NCBI GenBank assembly: GCA_015499995.1
Contig: JADNRV010000390.1
Coordinates: forward strand, 1 to 40,005
DNA: 40,005 nucleotides
Reading direction: 5' to 3'
Source: Flammula alnicola
Taxonomy: Eukaryota > Basidiomycota > Agaricomycetes > Agaricales > Strophariaceae
A program made the position numbers and the translations under genes. The notes beneath the pieces are model-generated. The model did no database searches. It saw only the letters and a program-made list of their open reading frames with translations, and was not told the origin of the DNA. This document shows positions 1 through 10,423 of this stretch, one piece after another; within the stretch, counting starts at the first letter, position 1; every line of letters begins with the position of its first letter.

Positions 1-1349
1 TCCATTGTGAGAAGTGTACATCTGTCTCTGCCACTTCAGGATCCGAGAGTCAGAAGTCCAGCTGGTTTAACTGCCCTTAGTGAGTGAAAAACCGATGGTA
101 GAGCGAGTAGTCCGAATTGCCAGGGCTAACTTCTCAAGTCTTGTAGATCCTTCGCTATGAAGCCCTGGTCTGAACATGCACATTCCGTCGATCTGCTGAC
201 GCGAGGACATATCTATGACGCCACCTCTTCCTGGTCCATGCTTTCATTTACTCCAGCACTTGGCGGGTGCCCACCAGACATGGTACCGAGGCAGGGCAGT
301 TTGGAACCCTGTCGAGCTCTGTATGATCCAGCCATGGAATATTGATGTCAGACGGATTGAGATCCGGGGTGGCAGTCCGTGTTTTCCCTCTTCATGAAAC
401 AGCCTCAGGTGAGCAGGCAGACCATCTCTTGACCATTGATGGTAATCAATTGCCTATCAGGGTCGTCTTACCCCGCCCAGGATTTCCGCTCCTTTGCGCC
501 CGCCTCCATTTCCCGGTATCTTAGCATTCAAGAACCGTCCCTGTTGCGCCGTATGCAAGTATTCCTCTAACCTGTGTGCGGCTCTCTACGGCCTTTGGGA
601 TCTTTCAACACTTTGAAGCGCCATATGGAAGAGCTCCCACCAATTTTTCACCCGCGAAAGTGTTCGGTATCTGACTCGACCTCCAGTCCAAGCAGGATAG
701 AAGCATTATAATCAACACTACTATCATATCGCTGCAGTAGATCAATGGAATAGGTGACGAAGTTTGGTAATGGTGGTCGGCCTCTGCGGGTTCAGGGACA
801 CGGAACAGCGGTGCATCGCATATTCTGAGTAAGCTTGTCTTTCACCGTCAGCTATAATTCGTAGGAATCTAACTGGGTCTGCCGAGTGTCCCACAGTACA
901 TATGTATCGTTGAAGGTCGGTTATCAGCATCACCTTCTATTTTTGCTTGGAGGCTGACATCAACCGTAGCCAGCGCTTGCCGAGCTCCGGGAAGGGATTC
1001 ATTCAATTACGCGAACTTTCACGCCGGGACCCTTGTCCAGGACCCACGTCCTTGAGCGCTAAAATGTTCTGAAGTGCGATGTATAACTGCTTGGCTATGC
1101 CGCTTCATGAACTATTTGTACGCCCAATGGGCTTTGCTGCATGCAGACCGGCAACCACTTGAATCCCATTCATCAAAATTATCCCTCGGTGGAGGCGTAT
1201 CTTGCTCGCTTCCGACTGTCATGTCCTTATCATGTCCATGTCGTGCGTCGTATCTACCCTAAATCAATTCTAAGCTATGCCACAAAGATATTATAGGCCA
1301 AATGATCGTTAAATCCGTGATTCGCGGATATCCAGTTCTATTGTTAGTA
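1..1349. other. No supported gene
   Basis: Only short overlapping reading frames are present and none gave a recognisable family motif or a convincing exon-intron chain on either strand. The stretch may hold decayed coding sequence, since the neighbouring region to 5.3 kb is full of gene remnants, but nothing here could be assigned. Confidence 0.4.
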
Positions 1350-1362
1350 TCAAAACGGCGAA

Positions 1363-1547
1363 TCTAGTTCACTATAACTTTCCCTCCAACGACAATGAAG
1401 CACTCCCGTACTGTACTCACCCTTCTCTCCGAATAGCACGACATGACGAATGTTGTTCGCTGCGGCGATTTTCAGTATGTATCCGTTTCGGAGTACGGCT
1501 GGGGCCAGTGTCGCCGTGCTGCCAACCAATATTTCTTCTATTGACAT
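1363..1547 (-). other. Candidate first exon of unassigned gene
   Basis: An ATG at 1547 opens a frame starting MSIEEILVGSTATLAPAV on the minus strand. It reaches a strong donor (GTGAGT) at 1420, followed 57 nt later by an acceptor (AACTAG) ending at 1364, so exon 1 would be 1421-1547. I do not recognise the protein. The N-terminus faintly resembles DUF6534 N-termini, and the plus-strand DUF6534 gene that starts about 400 bp away lacks its own N-terminus, but this may be coincidence. It could also be a chance frame. Confidence 0.25.
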
Positions 1548-1950
1548 GTCTCCCTCCGGTCCGCTCGCACTTCACCATCCCCAGGCTACAAGGTTTAAAT
1601 GCGACCCAGTCGATTCGGAAAACTTCAAGTTTGTCAGTTGACCCCTCGTTTGAGAGGTTTCTTGGATCAAGAGTGTCTCCCGTCCGGAGTGGGAGAAATG
1701 GACATCTCGGTACTGTAAGTCCTCCCCGTTGGATTTGAAGATGCTGATGTCTTCTCGATACAAGATTCGGTCCGATACTGTTCGGTATTCTTTGCAGTAT
1801 GATCTTACAGGGGGTGAGGATTCTTTCCAGCGGTCCCTGTTCACTTGGCTGATGGTGGTCCTTCCAGGTACTGTTCTCCCAGGTTTGTATATCCTATGGT
1901 CATAAAAGCGTAGCAACTCATATATTCGGTTTGCGGCGGGCCACCGTCAG

Positions 1951-3480
1951 ATGTACACTTACTACTTTTGCTGCAAAGAGTATGTTCGCATGATCTTGAT
2001 TCATCCCATCGTTCCTAACCAGCTTCCAAAGCAATGACCCGGCGCTGACCAAATATCTGGTGAGATTGACAAAGGTCAACCAGTTTCGTCTGCTGACAAG
2101 TTAATCCCGGATAATTCCAGGTTCTATATATTCTCGTCGTCGAGACGCTGAATACGGGATTTTCAATGTACATGGTTTATGAACCTCTCGTCCTTCAGTT
2201 TGGTTCGTAAAGTCTAGGAATATCCCAAAATTTCCTGCGCTCTAAATTATGCTTGGAATAGGAACTTCGCTTGCCCTACAAGACTTTCCTCTTTGTCCGT
2301 AGGCACTTCCTCGGCGTCAAGCTTAACTCATTCTAACCTCTTCATTGATCGTTTAGCTCTCGCTACAGGTGGGAGAACGTTGTTTCTTGGTCATAATTAT
2401 CACACTAACTATAGAATATCAATAGAACCTGCCTTGATGGTGTGTCCTTATCAAAAAAGGCGGATCTCCTTCCTTGTTCTGGCTTAAACTTCGTTAACGA
2501 TCCAGGTTGCCATTTCAACGCCTATACAGATTTTTATTGCCTGGAGGATTGTCCGTTTTCAGCATTCATTCTGGATTGGGGGACTCATTTGCCTCTTAGC
2601 AGTGTTGTCTTTTGGTAAGCAAAGTTTCGAGTTCAACCTCTTTTGCTCCAGCTTCCCTCATACAATGAATACACTACGGTCAGCCGGAGGTGTGCTATCT
2701 TCGTTCCAGATCCGGCTTTATGCATCATTCGCTACAAAGCGTGAAGAAACTATGTCTACGTTTTTATGGCTAATTTCAGCGGCGACGGCAGATGTGCTCA
2801 TCGCGGGATCGCTATCGTGGAGTCTGGTAGGCTTTCTACGCTTACCTCTTTAAGATTATTTTTCTGAAGTCCTTGTAGTACAGGCGAAGGACTGGATTGC
2901 CGTCTACGGACGCCGTCCTCAGTCGTATTATTATTTGTGAGTACGGGTCTATTTGAGTTCTCTCAGTGTAAACACCGAGTTGACGGTAACCCAGTCACCG
3001 TTGAGACAGGCTTAGTAACGTGTGTTGGTTTGGTTATATTTCGTATAACATGTTCTAAAACAGAAGTCTAGCTCGATTACAGCACTATGCACTATCATCA
3101 CTCTTGTGGCGTTACCTGTGCGTGCTATCCTACTTTCGTCATTTAAGGTCTTAACGACAGAATGGTACTAGATCGAGAATTCTACGTATGCATTTCTCCT
3201 TGCAGCGTGGCTTTATGACCTAACGGTATTGCCCAAGAGACTTTGTCTTCAATATCTTGCTCCTGAAGATCTACGGAAACTTCTTAATGGCCAATCTCAA
3301 CGTAACTCTTGCATTTGTCGCATTTTCCCTTTCATGCTAATGACCCTATTCCTAGGCGCGTGCCTCCTGGAATAATGGCCTTCAGCATGTGAACGGTAGC
3401 CTTTTGTTCGACGATCCATCATCAACTCTTCCAGTAAGAATATATTTGATCTTTTCGATGGACAAACAATTAAAGCTTGA
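1951..3480 (+). pseudogene. DUF6534-type membrane protein, probably degenerate
   Basis: A chain of exons encodes successive blocks of the basidiomycete DUF6534 seven-helix membrane family. Supported exons are 1951-1979, 2023-2059 and 2121-2202 (together giving DPALTKYLVLYILVVETLNT), 2506-2614 (IQIFIAWRIVRFQHSFWIGG), 2710-2826 (LWLISAATADVLIAGSLSWSL region), 2879-2936 (RRRTGLPSTDAVLSRII), from 2995 (TVETGLVT), about 3236-3301 (KIYGNFLMANLN) and 3356-3433 (ARASWNNG). Most introns have good GT-AG ends and compatible phases. Problems: no N-terminal exon before MYTYY; the exon between 2202 and 2506 was not found; frame continuity fails after TVETGLVT and again just before the FVFNILLLKIYG block near 3235. 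The family's function is unknown. Family identity is fairly sure; whether the gene is dead is inferred from the breaks and could instead reflect missed small exons or assembly errors. Confidence 0.5.
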
Positions 3481-3755
3481 TGTAGCCCCTCCAATTTATC
3501 GCAGGCAGTTCGCCATCGAACGTTCGTTATGATTCACGTTTCCGCGTAAATCCTGTTAATGTGTAAACGAAAAGGTTCCGCAGATGAGTTTTGTTGCAAA
3601 TTCCAAGCATCGAACACTGGAGCTTCCGAGACCGGTCCTCCTACAAAATCCGGGGAGAGTTAAATTTTCTACTGTAACCCAGTTTCAAAGCGCTCATAAT
3701 ATTGTTTAACACGGACCTTAATACACTATGCATACTAGATTAATCACTGCGACCG

Positions 3756-4687
3756 TATGACTGACCAAGTGCACATTTATTCCCACACTGGCCCCGCGCG
3801 CGCGCCGCACCTCTAACTCAGAAATTCATGACCTCCCGTTCCAGAGCTCATCCCCTTGCTTGTTATACTTCAGAACTAGTATATAATTACTGCAATACAC
3901 TTGCTCTTTTGTCAAATTTCTGATTGACAAGCTACATATATCCAGCTGCTAGGGTCAACACACAAGACTTAGAAATTCATTCATGCTTGGTTGGCTCGAA
4001 GCAGATCTAAATCGAAGGTCCTCGTAACTTGCTATAACTAAATCATTCTTATGCTTCCATGTGTCTGCTCTCTTGGTCGCATTTTGGAGGGTTCCTGAGT
4101 CGAAATTCAGCTGAAAGTCTATGAAGCTTGACTTTGCTAGTACTAAAAAGCACACCCCATGTCAAGTTTTAATAAATACTTTATATTTACTATACTGTAG
4201 AGTTAATCAGTGGCTTTCTATGATACGAAATTTAGGTATAGGCACATTTGCCTCTCGAATTACTAGATGAAGTATGCAAGTTCTAGCGAGAGAGAGGCCC
4301 TGAGGCTGATATTTGCCTTCATTGTAGATATAATTATTGAGCTGTTATGTAGATAATAAAGTTAGAGTGCTTAAACCTTCTGCTTTCCTCACATTTGAAT
4401 TTGAGACCGCCAACTCGATAATAAGCAGTCTTCGGCAGCACGGCCCGTCACCTCCGGGAAAACAGAAATGTACCAACGGTGGTAGCTTTCACAGTTGGGG
4501 AGTGTTAGTCCGGCTAATGACCCCCTTGCAGTATTATGTATCCATATTTTATTCCAATGAAGAGCTGGCAAGGTAGTTACTTAGTAGCTACAGTAGCTAC
4601 CTGAATTATTCCCAATTTTGAGGTGCCGCGCGCGCGCAGAGACTGATGGCGCGCGCGCGGGAATAAATGTGCATTTGGTCAGTCATA
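3756..4687. mobile_element. Non-autonomous inverted-repeat DNA transposon, 932 bp
   Basis: The two ends are inverted copies of each other. The left end begins TATGACTGACCAAGTGCACA and the right end, read from the other strand, begins TATGACTGACCAAATGCACA; the match continues through ATTTATTCCC and then into CG-alternating tracts (left near 3796-3808, right near 4626-4664). The element is flanked by an identical 6 bp CGACCG at 3750-3755 and 4688-4693, which reads as a target-site duplication. No open frame inside resembles a transposase. Near the right end is a run of GTAGCTAC repeats (about 4565-4602). Superfamily is not assignable by eye. Confidence 0.75.
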
Positions 4688-5024
4688 CGACCGACATCAA
4701 ACCGTCTTGGTATGTTCATTGCTCGGCCAACATTAGTCTTTGAAGGTCAAATGGCAGCCTGAATGGTCAGGAAGCACCTGCCATATATCTCTAGAATGCC
4801 CCACCGTTTTCTTCCGTGACATTCGAAGAACCGCTGGAACTTATAATGGTCATAAACCAACACCCTTTTCTTAGAGCTGGTACGTCCAAAACAGCTCACG
4901 CCACTTGACATATTCTTACTACGTGCCACCGAATTTCAGTGAATCATGCCTACTATATTCTCCACACTCGGCAAATATTGCACGCATCAACTCCCCCGTC
5001 GCAGCTATTTCATGGATCCATCAC

Positions 5025-5310
5025 ATGTCAGACGAAAAATGGCCCCCCTGATTTCGCAACAGACCCGCTTGTACTGTAATTCATCGACAGGAATGACCTC
5101 CTCCACGAATACTGCGGAACGAGTGACAAATCTGATAGCTGGATTGACGGACAGCTGACCCACCGCGAGTTTAAGGCTGCGGGCATGCTCTACGCAGTGT
5201 ATACTGGGGCACATAACATCAGGGTTGGATACCAGGCTGCTAGCTCCCCGGGAGCCATCACGGAGACTACGTATACCTCTGGACCTTGGAACCAGGGGCA
5301 GTTTGCATGA
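5025..5310 (+). pseudogene. Fucose-specific-lectin-like fragment
   Basis: The frame 5083-5310 reads IDRNDLLHEYCG, then SWIDGQL, then HNIRVGYQ and SGPWNQGQF before a stop. This spacing of a D-x-N-x-L-x-E-Y strand, W-x-x-G-x-L, an IRVxYQ strand and another W-x-x-G matches one to two blades of the fungal fucose-binding beta-propeller lectins (AAL/AFL type, Pfam Fungal_lectin family). The preceding blade appears to continue in a different frame (TRLYC at about 5067-5081) with a stop in the lectin frame just before ATC GAC, so a one-base shift separates them. Only about a quarter of a normal 300-residue propeller is present. Likely a remnant; confidence in the family is moderate. Confidence 0.45.
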
Positions 5311-5789
5311 CTTCTCTCATCTGCTCTCGATGTGCAATCCGTGCTGTCTATAACTGATTCATTCTAACATAAGCACCTTCGCGGGTTTCGGAATGCTGTC
5401 TGCTTATTTTTGTCGCCAGGAGTCTTCGGAGAACCGAAAGCGGACCCAAAATCGACCTTCATTGAAATTGCCGTTCGTCTAGAGTCTTAGACGAAATCGC
5501 CTCTTGACATCACCTCTTGCGCAGTTCTCTCCATAATTAATGCTACACGTCGCTACATTTTCATTTCTTCTTGCAATGTCTGATTTCTCATTAATTCCGC
5601 GAGCGATATGACAGAACGTACATGTCAAGGTGAGCGATTTGCGAGATGCTCGAAGGATTATCCTGCTGACTTGGAATAATTTGTGCTATTACATCGAGGT
5701 CTAACCACGTTTGCATATAAACTATTCAAACTTCACCTTGCCAGCGCCATTCAAATTCCCATCCCTCTTCGAGTCATTGAATGACGTCC
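5311..5789. other. Intergenic, no feature seen
   Basis: No reading frame of note. The last 80 nt form the 3' flank of the minus-strand gene that ends at 5790. Confidence 0.5.
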
Positions 5790-6485
5790 TCACAAAACCT
5801 TGGTCAAAATTCCCTTAGTTGCCTGGTCGATATGACTTGGCCCGGTGTCCGGAAACGCGAGCAATGCGACCTACATCAATACAACGCGTCAGCTCTTACT
5901 TCCAGGTATTTCGACCGTAAAAAGTCGTCTACATACCTTGAGGGCAGCTTTGGCTGCTGGGCCGAGGAACGCGCCAACGATGGTACCCAAAACCTCCTTA
6001 ACATCTGCTAGCCCTTGCATCAGGTGCCCAACCGCCTTCGTGATGGGTGAGTTCCCGATTGCCTTGACTGCATTCATAAACTCCCCCGCGAATAATCCGA
6101 CTACAGGGTTATCACAAGAGCAGAACCCGTTGATGCAAGACGTCGAATGGATTGCCTTCGAAGCAGGGTTATTGGGGCAGTGGCAGTCGGTGAGCTTCTT
6201 GCATTGCTGTCTGGCGAAGTTTGCTTTACGTGCATTCTCCACGACACCCCCACCAGTGTATAGCACGATTTTATGCGCTGGGGACTGAGGAGCTTTATAT
6301 TGAGGTGCGGCCGGGTGGTTATTTCTGGGAGGGGCCGGGTGATTAACCTGATGCGGGGTCGAATGTCTCTGCGGTGCGAAGCGCGTATTGGCGTGCGAAG
6401 GAGCGTGCCTAAACGTAGCTCTGCGCGCCTGTAAGGTAGAGGTTATTCTTGGTCTCTCACGATGTCCCCAGAAGAAGAAAATCAT
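5790..6485 (-). CDS. Small cysteine-patterned protein, unknown function
   Basis: Two exons are supported: 5937-6485 and 5790-5870, joined by a 66 nt intron with a GTATGT donor and a TGTAG acceptor; the phase is preserved and the second exon runs cleanly for 26 codons to TGA. The N-terminal half is rich in Pro, His, Arg and Gln and looks disordered. Around residues 94-125 there are six cysteines in the pattern C-x5-C-x-C-x14-C-x4-C-x-C (CKKLTDCHC ... CINGFCSC), which suggests a small disulfide-bonded knot. A hydrophobic, Gly/Ala/Val-rich helical C-terminus follows (FMNAVKAIGNSPI and on). The ATG at 6485 gives no classical signal peptide, although the first residues are aromatic (IFFFW); an upstream exon supplying one is possible. 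I do not recognise a family. The cysteine pattern suggests an extracellular or effector-like protein, but that is inference. Confidence 0.5.
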
Positions 6486-7737
6486 ACCTCTAATTGGTTA
6501 CCCCACGACGCCCTTTCTATAATGGGTATGGCCAAGATAAAAGAAAGCGACAGAAGACATATTCCTGCAATTTTTTGGAAATGCATAGTCGAATTAGTGC
6601 GAGAGAGGATTTAGGTGAAAATTCGCAGTGAGCAGGCAACCAGTCCTGTGATGGATAACGACCAGCGTTATCGCAAACGAAAAGATTCACCGTTTCTTTA
6701 TATAGAGGAACGCTAGTCCCGTACCAAGACGGACCACGCGTGGAGAGAGGGGATTTGATTGAGCCTAAGAGGAACGCGGGTGCAGTTACAGATTGATGGT
6801 TTTAAAAACAAGCGGACTATGATGATCGTTGTCGGGCAATAACCGACAAACTCAGCCGTCTAACCCGAGCGATGCCTCGTATAACCCATCTGACTTGAGG
6901 GTGCCAAGTAGCAACATCTACCCATTTCTACTATCAAATTTGACCCCTTGACGCCGTTAAACCTCCTCCTAGACTGTATATCATCCAAAATGACTCACTC
7001 CTACCACATATCTATGTAGTTGTGGATCACAGCGCCAAGAGAATCTCAGAAGCGCAGTAGATGCATCGCTCGACGCTGATGAGGGAAACCAAAGCGGATC
7101 ACCACCTGATTATACACAGCATACCCGGGGACCGACGCGGAGAGCTGGTATTGGGACACACTAGGAGGGATCTGAAATTAAATGAATCAGAGGGCGACGA
7201 GTTCAAACGTTCAAGCTCAAGTTATGTATCGGTGCCTACTTACAAGCGTGCCTACTGCAGATTGAAGATTAGATTAGATGATCCGATTAGGGTGGCTGCG
7301 CCCCTCCATGTGCCTGCGCGACGTCAGCGCGAGTCGGCGCCGCGCGACGCGTACGCGATACAGACTCTTGCCGGCACGTTCCGGAACACCCGCACCCCAA
7401 GACGGGTCAGAATAGACTTGCACACAAGTTATGGAAATGATGTCCCTCCGCAGTCTCCAGAATTGGCGATCTATTGTCTCCGAAATCCCGACAGCTATGT
7501 AGGCGGTCACAGCCAGATGAGCGTAAGGGAGAGGATCCGCTTCGGGAAGAGATGAAAGTGTATACCCGCAGGAGGAGGTAACAGGGCCGTTTCGTCTTCC
7601 GTTGATGTGCGCTATCAACGCAAGTTGCCAACTAATGCCCAATCAAATTTTCATCGCCTTGCATAACCGAGTCATCTCATGAAATTATCAAAGCTTCAGT
7701 TCATTTACATCTGAAGAGTCCTTGAACGGGAAGGTGT
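6486..7737. other. Intergenic between two minus-strand genes
   Basis: Reading frames up to 164 codons occur on both strands over 7061-7642, but they overlap one another, have Arg-rich low-information composition and no family motif, so I treat them as chance. This region should contain the promoter of the cysteine-patterned gene and the 3' end of the channel gene; no specific site was identified. Confidence 0.4.
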
Positions 7738-8490
7738 TTATGCACCGGGCGCTAGTGCGCTCGTATCTTTTTCTTCCCTGCCATCCAACCAAGTAGTGCA
7801 CATTGGACATCTTTTCGCCTAGCAACCAAAGGTCGGGTAAATGTAAGACATGTATTGAACAAAGAGCTTACCTTGGAACCGATCTCTTTCCTGCAGTAAG
7901 GACATTTGACAGTGTGCTTGATAATTGATTCGTGGCTGAAATATCCATAGACGTTCGCTAGGATATAAAGAGTCACACCAATCCCGACAAAGTTGACGAA
8001 TTGGTCCAGAAAGGCGCTAGAAGAGGACAATACGTCATCATACGAAAGGCCAACGGAAGACGGATAGCGTACCCATATGTGAGAATAACGGCCCCATCTT
8101 CGACAGCTTGGTTTCGAGTATTGTAACCACCCGGCTTGACATAGTGAGGCCCACGACGAAGTATAACGAATTTCTCTTCCAGGTTCCGCGACATGAAAGG
8201 TAGCAGAGAGATTGGGGGTAGGATAACATCCGACACGAGAGAGTTGACCACCCGAGTGAATGCTGTGGCGATTCTGCGAAAGCAAATCGTCATTTGATCC
8301 GAATCACAACTGGACTGTGAAACCGAACTTACATCAGACCGACAGCAACCTCCAGAACGTTATCTCTGAGCGCAAAATCTGTGAAGCCAGACCAAGCACT
8401 TTTGACCGTACGTTTTATGTTGGATTCGGTATGGAGCAACGCTGCTCGCGCGTCATCAGACACCCAGCGATCTTCGTTCGCGTTCGACAT
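7738..8490 (-). CDS. MscL-like large-conductance mechanosensitive channel with CxxC tail
   Basis: Four exons (8333-8490, 8073-8273, 7872-8016, 7738-7818) with canonical splice sites and matching phases give 194 residues. A soluble N-terminus (1-43) is followed by a first helix running from about residue 44 through SLVSDVILPPISLL (65-78), the MscL signature. Next comes the periplasmic-type loop with FVILRRG and DGAVILTYG (112-120), and a second helix at about 122-145. This order and spacing match bacterial and fungal MscL subunits, which form homo-pentameric tension-gated pores. The C-terminus carries CPYC (158-161) and CPMC (172-175), two CxxC pairs 14 residues apart that look like a zinc ribbon, in place of the usual C-terminal amphipathic bundle. 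The start at 8490 is the first ATG before the conserved region. No damage was seen. Membrane (organelle or plasma) is not decidable from sequence. Confidence 0.85.
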
Positions 8491-8709
8491 TGAGACTGAT
8501 TCGGTTAGAGTTGGTAAAGGTGGGGGTATACTGCTACGTGGTATATGTGGCACAAGTCATAAGATTCAGACTGTGTGGAGTTGGTCGATTCCAAGCATCA
8601 CCCAACAGTATAGATGAAGTCATAGCGGGCCAGATTGCAATAATTTGTTCTTGTTTCATTTTGCTTTTATTCATAACAAACTCAATGTCAACGTATGTAC
8701 TCGAGTAGA

Positions 8710-8730
8710 ACGTTCAACGTTCAACGTTCA
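8710..8730. repeat. Three tandem copies of ACGTTCA
   Basis: Three perfect 7 bp units lie about 220 bp upstream of the channel gene's start codon. This could be a short promoter element or a simple microsatellite; nothing distinguishes these. Confidence 0.6.
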
Positions 8731-8893
8731 ACTTCCATGTACTCCGTCAATGAAGTCAGAGCTTAAGCTATCTTCAAGGCAAGGTGAGGATATCCCTTGA
8801 AAGTCCCCATCCAGATGCTTATCTCGTTTCAGTTCATACGCGAACACTTCAAAGCTACGCCCCCTTGTACGCCCCTCCACTTGAACGCCATTA

Positions 8894-9255
8894 GTTGGCC
8901 ACGAAAACGCCACCGGGGCAATCATTGGGCCAGGATATGAAACGATTAAATACTTCGCTCGAATGAATACAGGAAAGCTCATCCTGGCTTGCAGGAACCA
9001 GAAGCTGGGAGATGTCGCACTTTCAAGTAAGTTTCTTCTCCGAGCTATGATTTCGTGTGCCTCTTCACGATGATTATTTTACGCAGAGATAACTGGTTTC
9101 CAAACCCTCAGCTCGAGGTCCGGCTTATCGACCTGGAAGACTTTGTGTCCGTTCGCTCAATGTGCGACCGCTGCGAAAAAGCACGTCGCTTGGACAATCT
9201 TATCGAAAACGCGGACATCATAACCTTCTCTAATAGTAAAGCTCCAATACACTAG
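8894..9255 (+). pseudogene. Truncated short-chain dehydrogenase/reductase
   Basis: The frame up to 9026 contains TGAIIGPGYE (the Rossmann TGxxxGxG nucleotide-binding motif) and then KLILACRNQKLGD. A 60 nt intron (GTAAGT to ACGCAG) follows, and from 9087 the next exon carries LEVRLIDLEDFVSVRS and LDNLIENADI, matching the LDL-SF-SV and NAGI region of SDRs. The splice joins in the frame ALSKITGF, but the conserved LEVRLIDL block lies in a different frame, so one base is gained or lost at the CCAAACCC run near 9100. The protein then stops at 9255 without the catalytic YxxxK part. There is no start codon upstream. This is an N-terminal remnant; family assignment is good. Confidence 0.7.
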
Positions 9256-9778
9256 GCCGCAGCGTCAGTGCCCTTGACTTTCTATCTCGTTCTCGCTAAT
9301 AATGATATGATATCTGTACAGCCATCTATTTCAACGTCGCTTGTTGCTCTGCTCCTTCTTCAAACTCCAAAGCAATAACCATAACAAAATGTCGTGCTGG
9401 CGTACTCGCTGCCTCACCCAGCTTAAACATATCTCGATACAATGATACGAAATGTCAGTGTTTCCTGTCGCCATTATCATGCCTATGACGATGTTTATTT
9501 CTATTCTTTTTTGCAGTCTTGGAAGCGTTGTTTATCCGTGCTTTGGATGAGAGAATCAAGGCAGACAACCGATAATTGCTGACTGTGCCGGAGGAGGCAG
9601 CAGGAAACTCGTTTAGGCGGCCATTTGAGGGAAGCTGAGGGTTTACGAACCGAGCGATTATGCGTAGGAAGGACAATGCGCAATTATGGATATGTTCTGC
9701 GCTCTGCTTCGCTTCGAGCTTACAAGCTGACAAGACGCACATAGGATAGTCTTATAGACGATCTGGCAAATACTATAT
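9256..9778. other. Intergenic, no feature seen
   Basis: Overlapping short frames on the minus strand (to 95 codons) have no family motif. This is the 3' flank of the acetyltransferase gene. Confidence 0.45.
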
Positions 9779-10423
9779 CTAATTTAGAGTTATGCTCATC
9801 CAACTTTGCCCCGCGTCCGATACGCCCTCAGCGGCCTCACCCTCAAGCTCTTTGACAAAACCTGCCCTCTCGTACAATCCCCTTGCCGTGTCGTTGTGGT
9901 CATGTACTCTCAGTAAAATGACCTTCGTTCTCCTTTCATCACTGCTTGGTGCGGCGTCGCTGGACACTAGATTTGACGAAGAGTTCCTGACCACGTCCAA
10001 TGCGCGTCGAACCAACATTCCTCCCACTCCCTTTCTTCTGTGCTCAGGATGCACCCACATCCCCACTAGCATGTAAACGTCAACGGTTCCGCTTTCCAGC
10101 GCATCTGCAATTCTTAGAGGATACGGGATGTGAGGTGGGATATTGTCCAGCATCTCTGGTGACAGGATCGAAAGCGTGCCGATCCAGTCTTCGTTCGCTG
10201 TACCGTCACTGCTTGAAGTCGCAGCGAAGAGGGTCGTCCTCCCTCTGGTGTTGACTCTGTCGTGCCACTGCTCGCGTGTGAAGAGGCATTCATTGGAGTA
10301 CGTCGAACCGAACGCTTCTGGGTTTGTGAAAAGCGTAGAAAGTCGGATTTGAGAGTACTTGGTGATGTGCTCGTCGGATGCTGGAGTGGGGATTTGGTTT
10401 ATTTTCGTGGAGTGTGTTGCCAT
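9779..10423 (-). CDS. GNAT-family N-acetyltransferase
   Basis: A single uninterrupted 214-residue frame starts at a true ATG at 10423. The GNAT core is clear: VYMLVGMWVHPEHRRKGVGG (about residues 115-134) carries beta-4 and the acetyl-CoA pyrophosphate-binding loop of type R/Q-x-x-G-x-G/A (RRKGVG). It is followed by a helix (MLVRRALDVV), then VILLRVHDHNDTARGLYERA (about 168-187), the usual N-x-x-A-x-x-L-Y-E-x-x-G-F motif near the C-terminus. The FxSxxxxE-type segment near residue 40 (FGSTYSNE) fits the N-terminal acceptor-side helix of fungal members. The acceptor substrate (small molecule or protein N-terminus) cannot be read from the sequence. Isolated gene, no operon-like partner. Confidence 0.9.
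   Translation of the reverse strand: MATHSTKINQIPTPASDEHITKYSQIRLSTLFTNPEAFGSTYSNECLFTREQWHDRVNTRGRTTLFAATSSSDGTANEDWIGTLSILSPEMLDNIPPHIPYPLRIADALESGTVDVYMLVGMWVHPEHRRKGVGGMLVRRALDVVRNSSSNLVSSDAAPSSDERRTKVILLRVHDHNDTARGLYERAGFVKELEGEAAEGVSDAGQSWMSITLN

Noticed and set aside
7061..7642. 164-codon plus frame overlapping a 122-codon minus frame
   Set aside because: The two frames shadow each other, are Arg-rich or low in information, and match no family.
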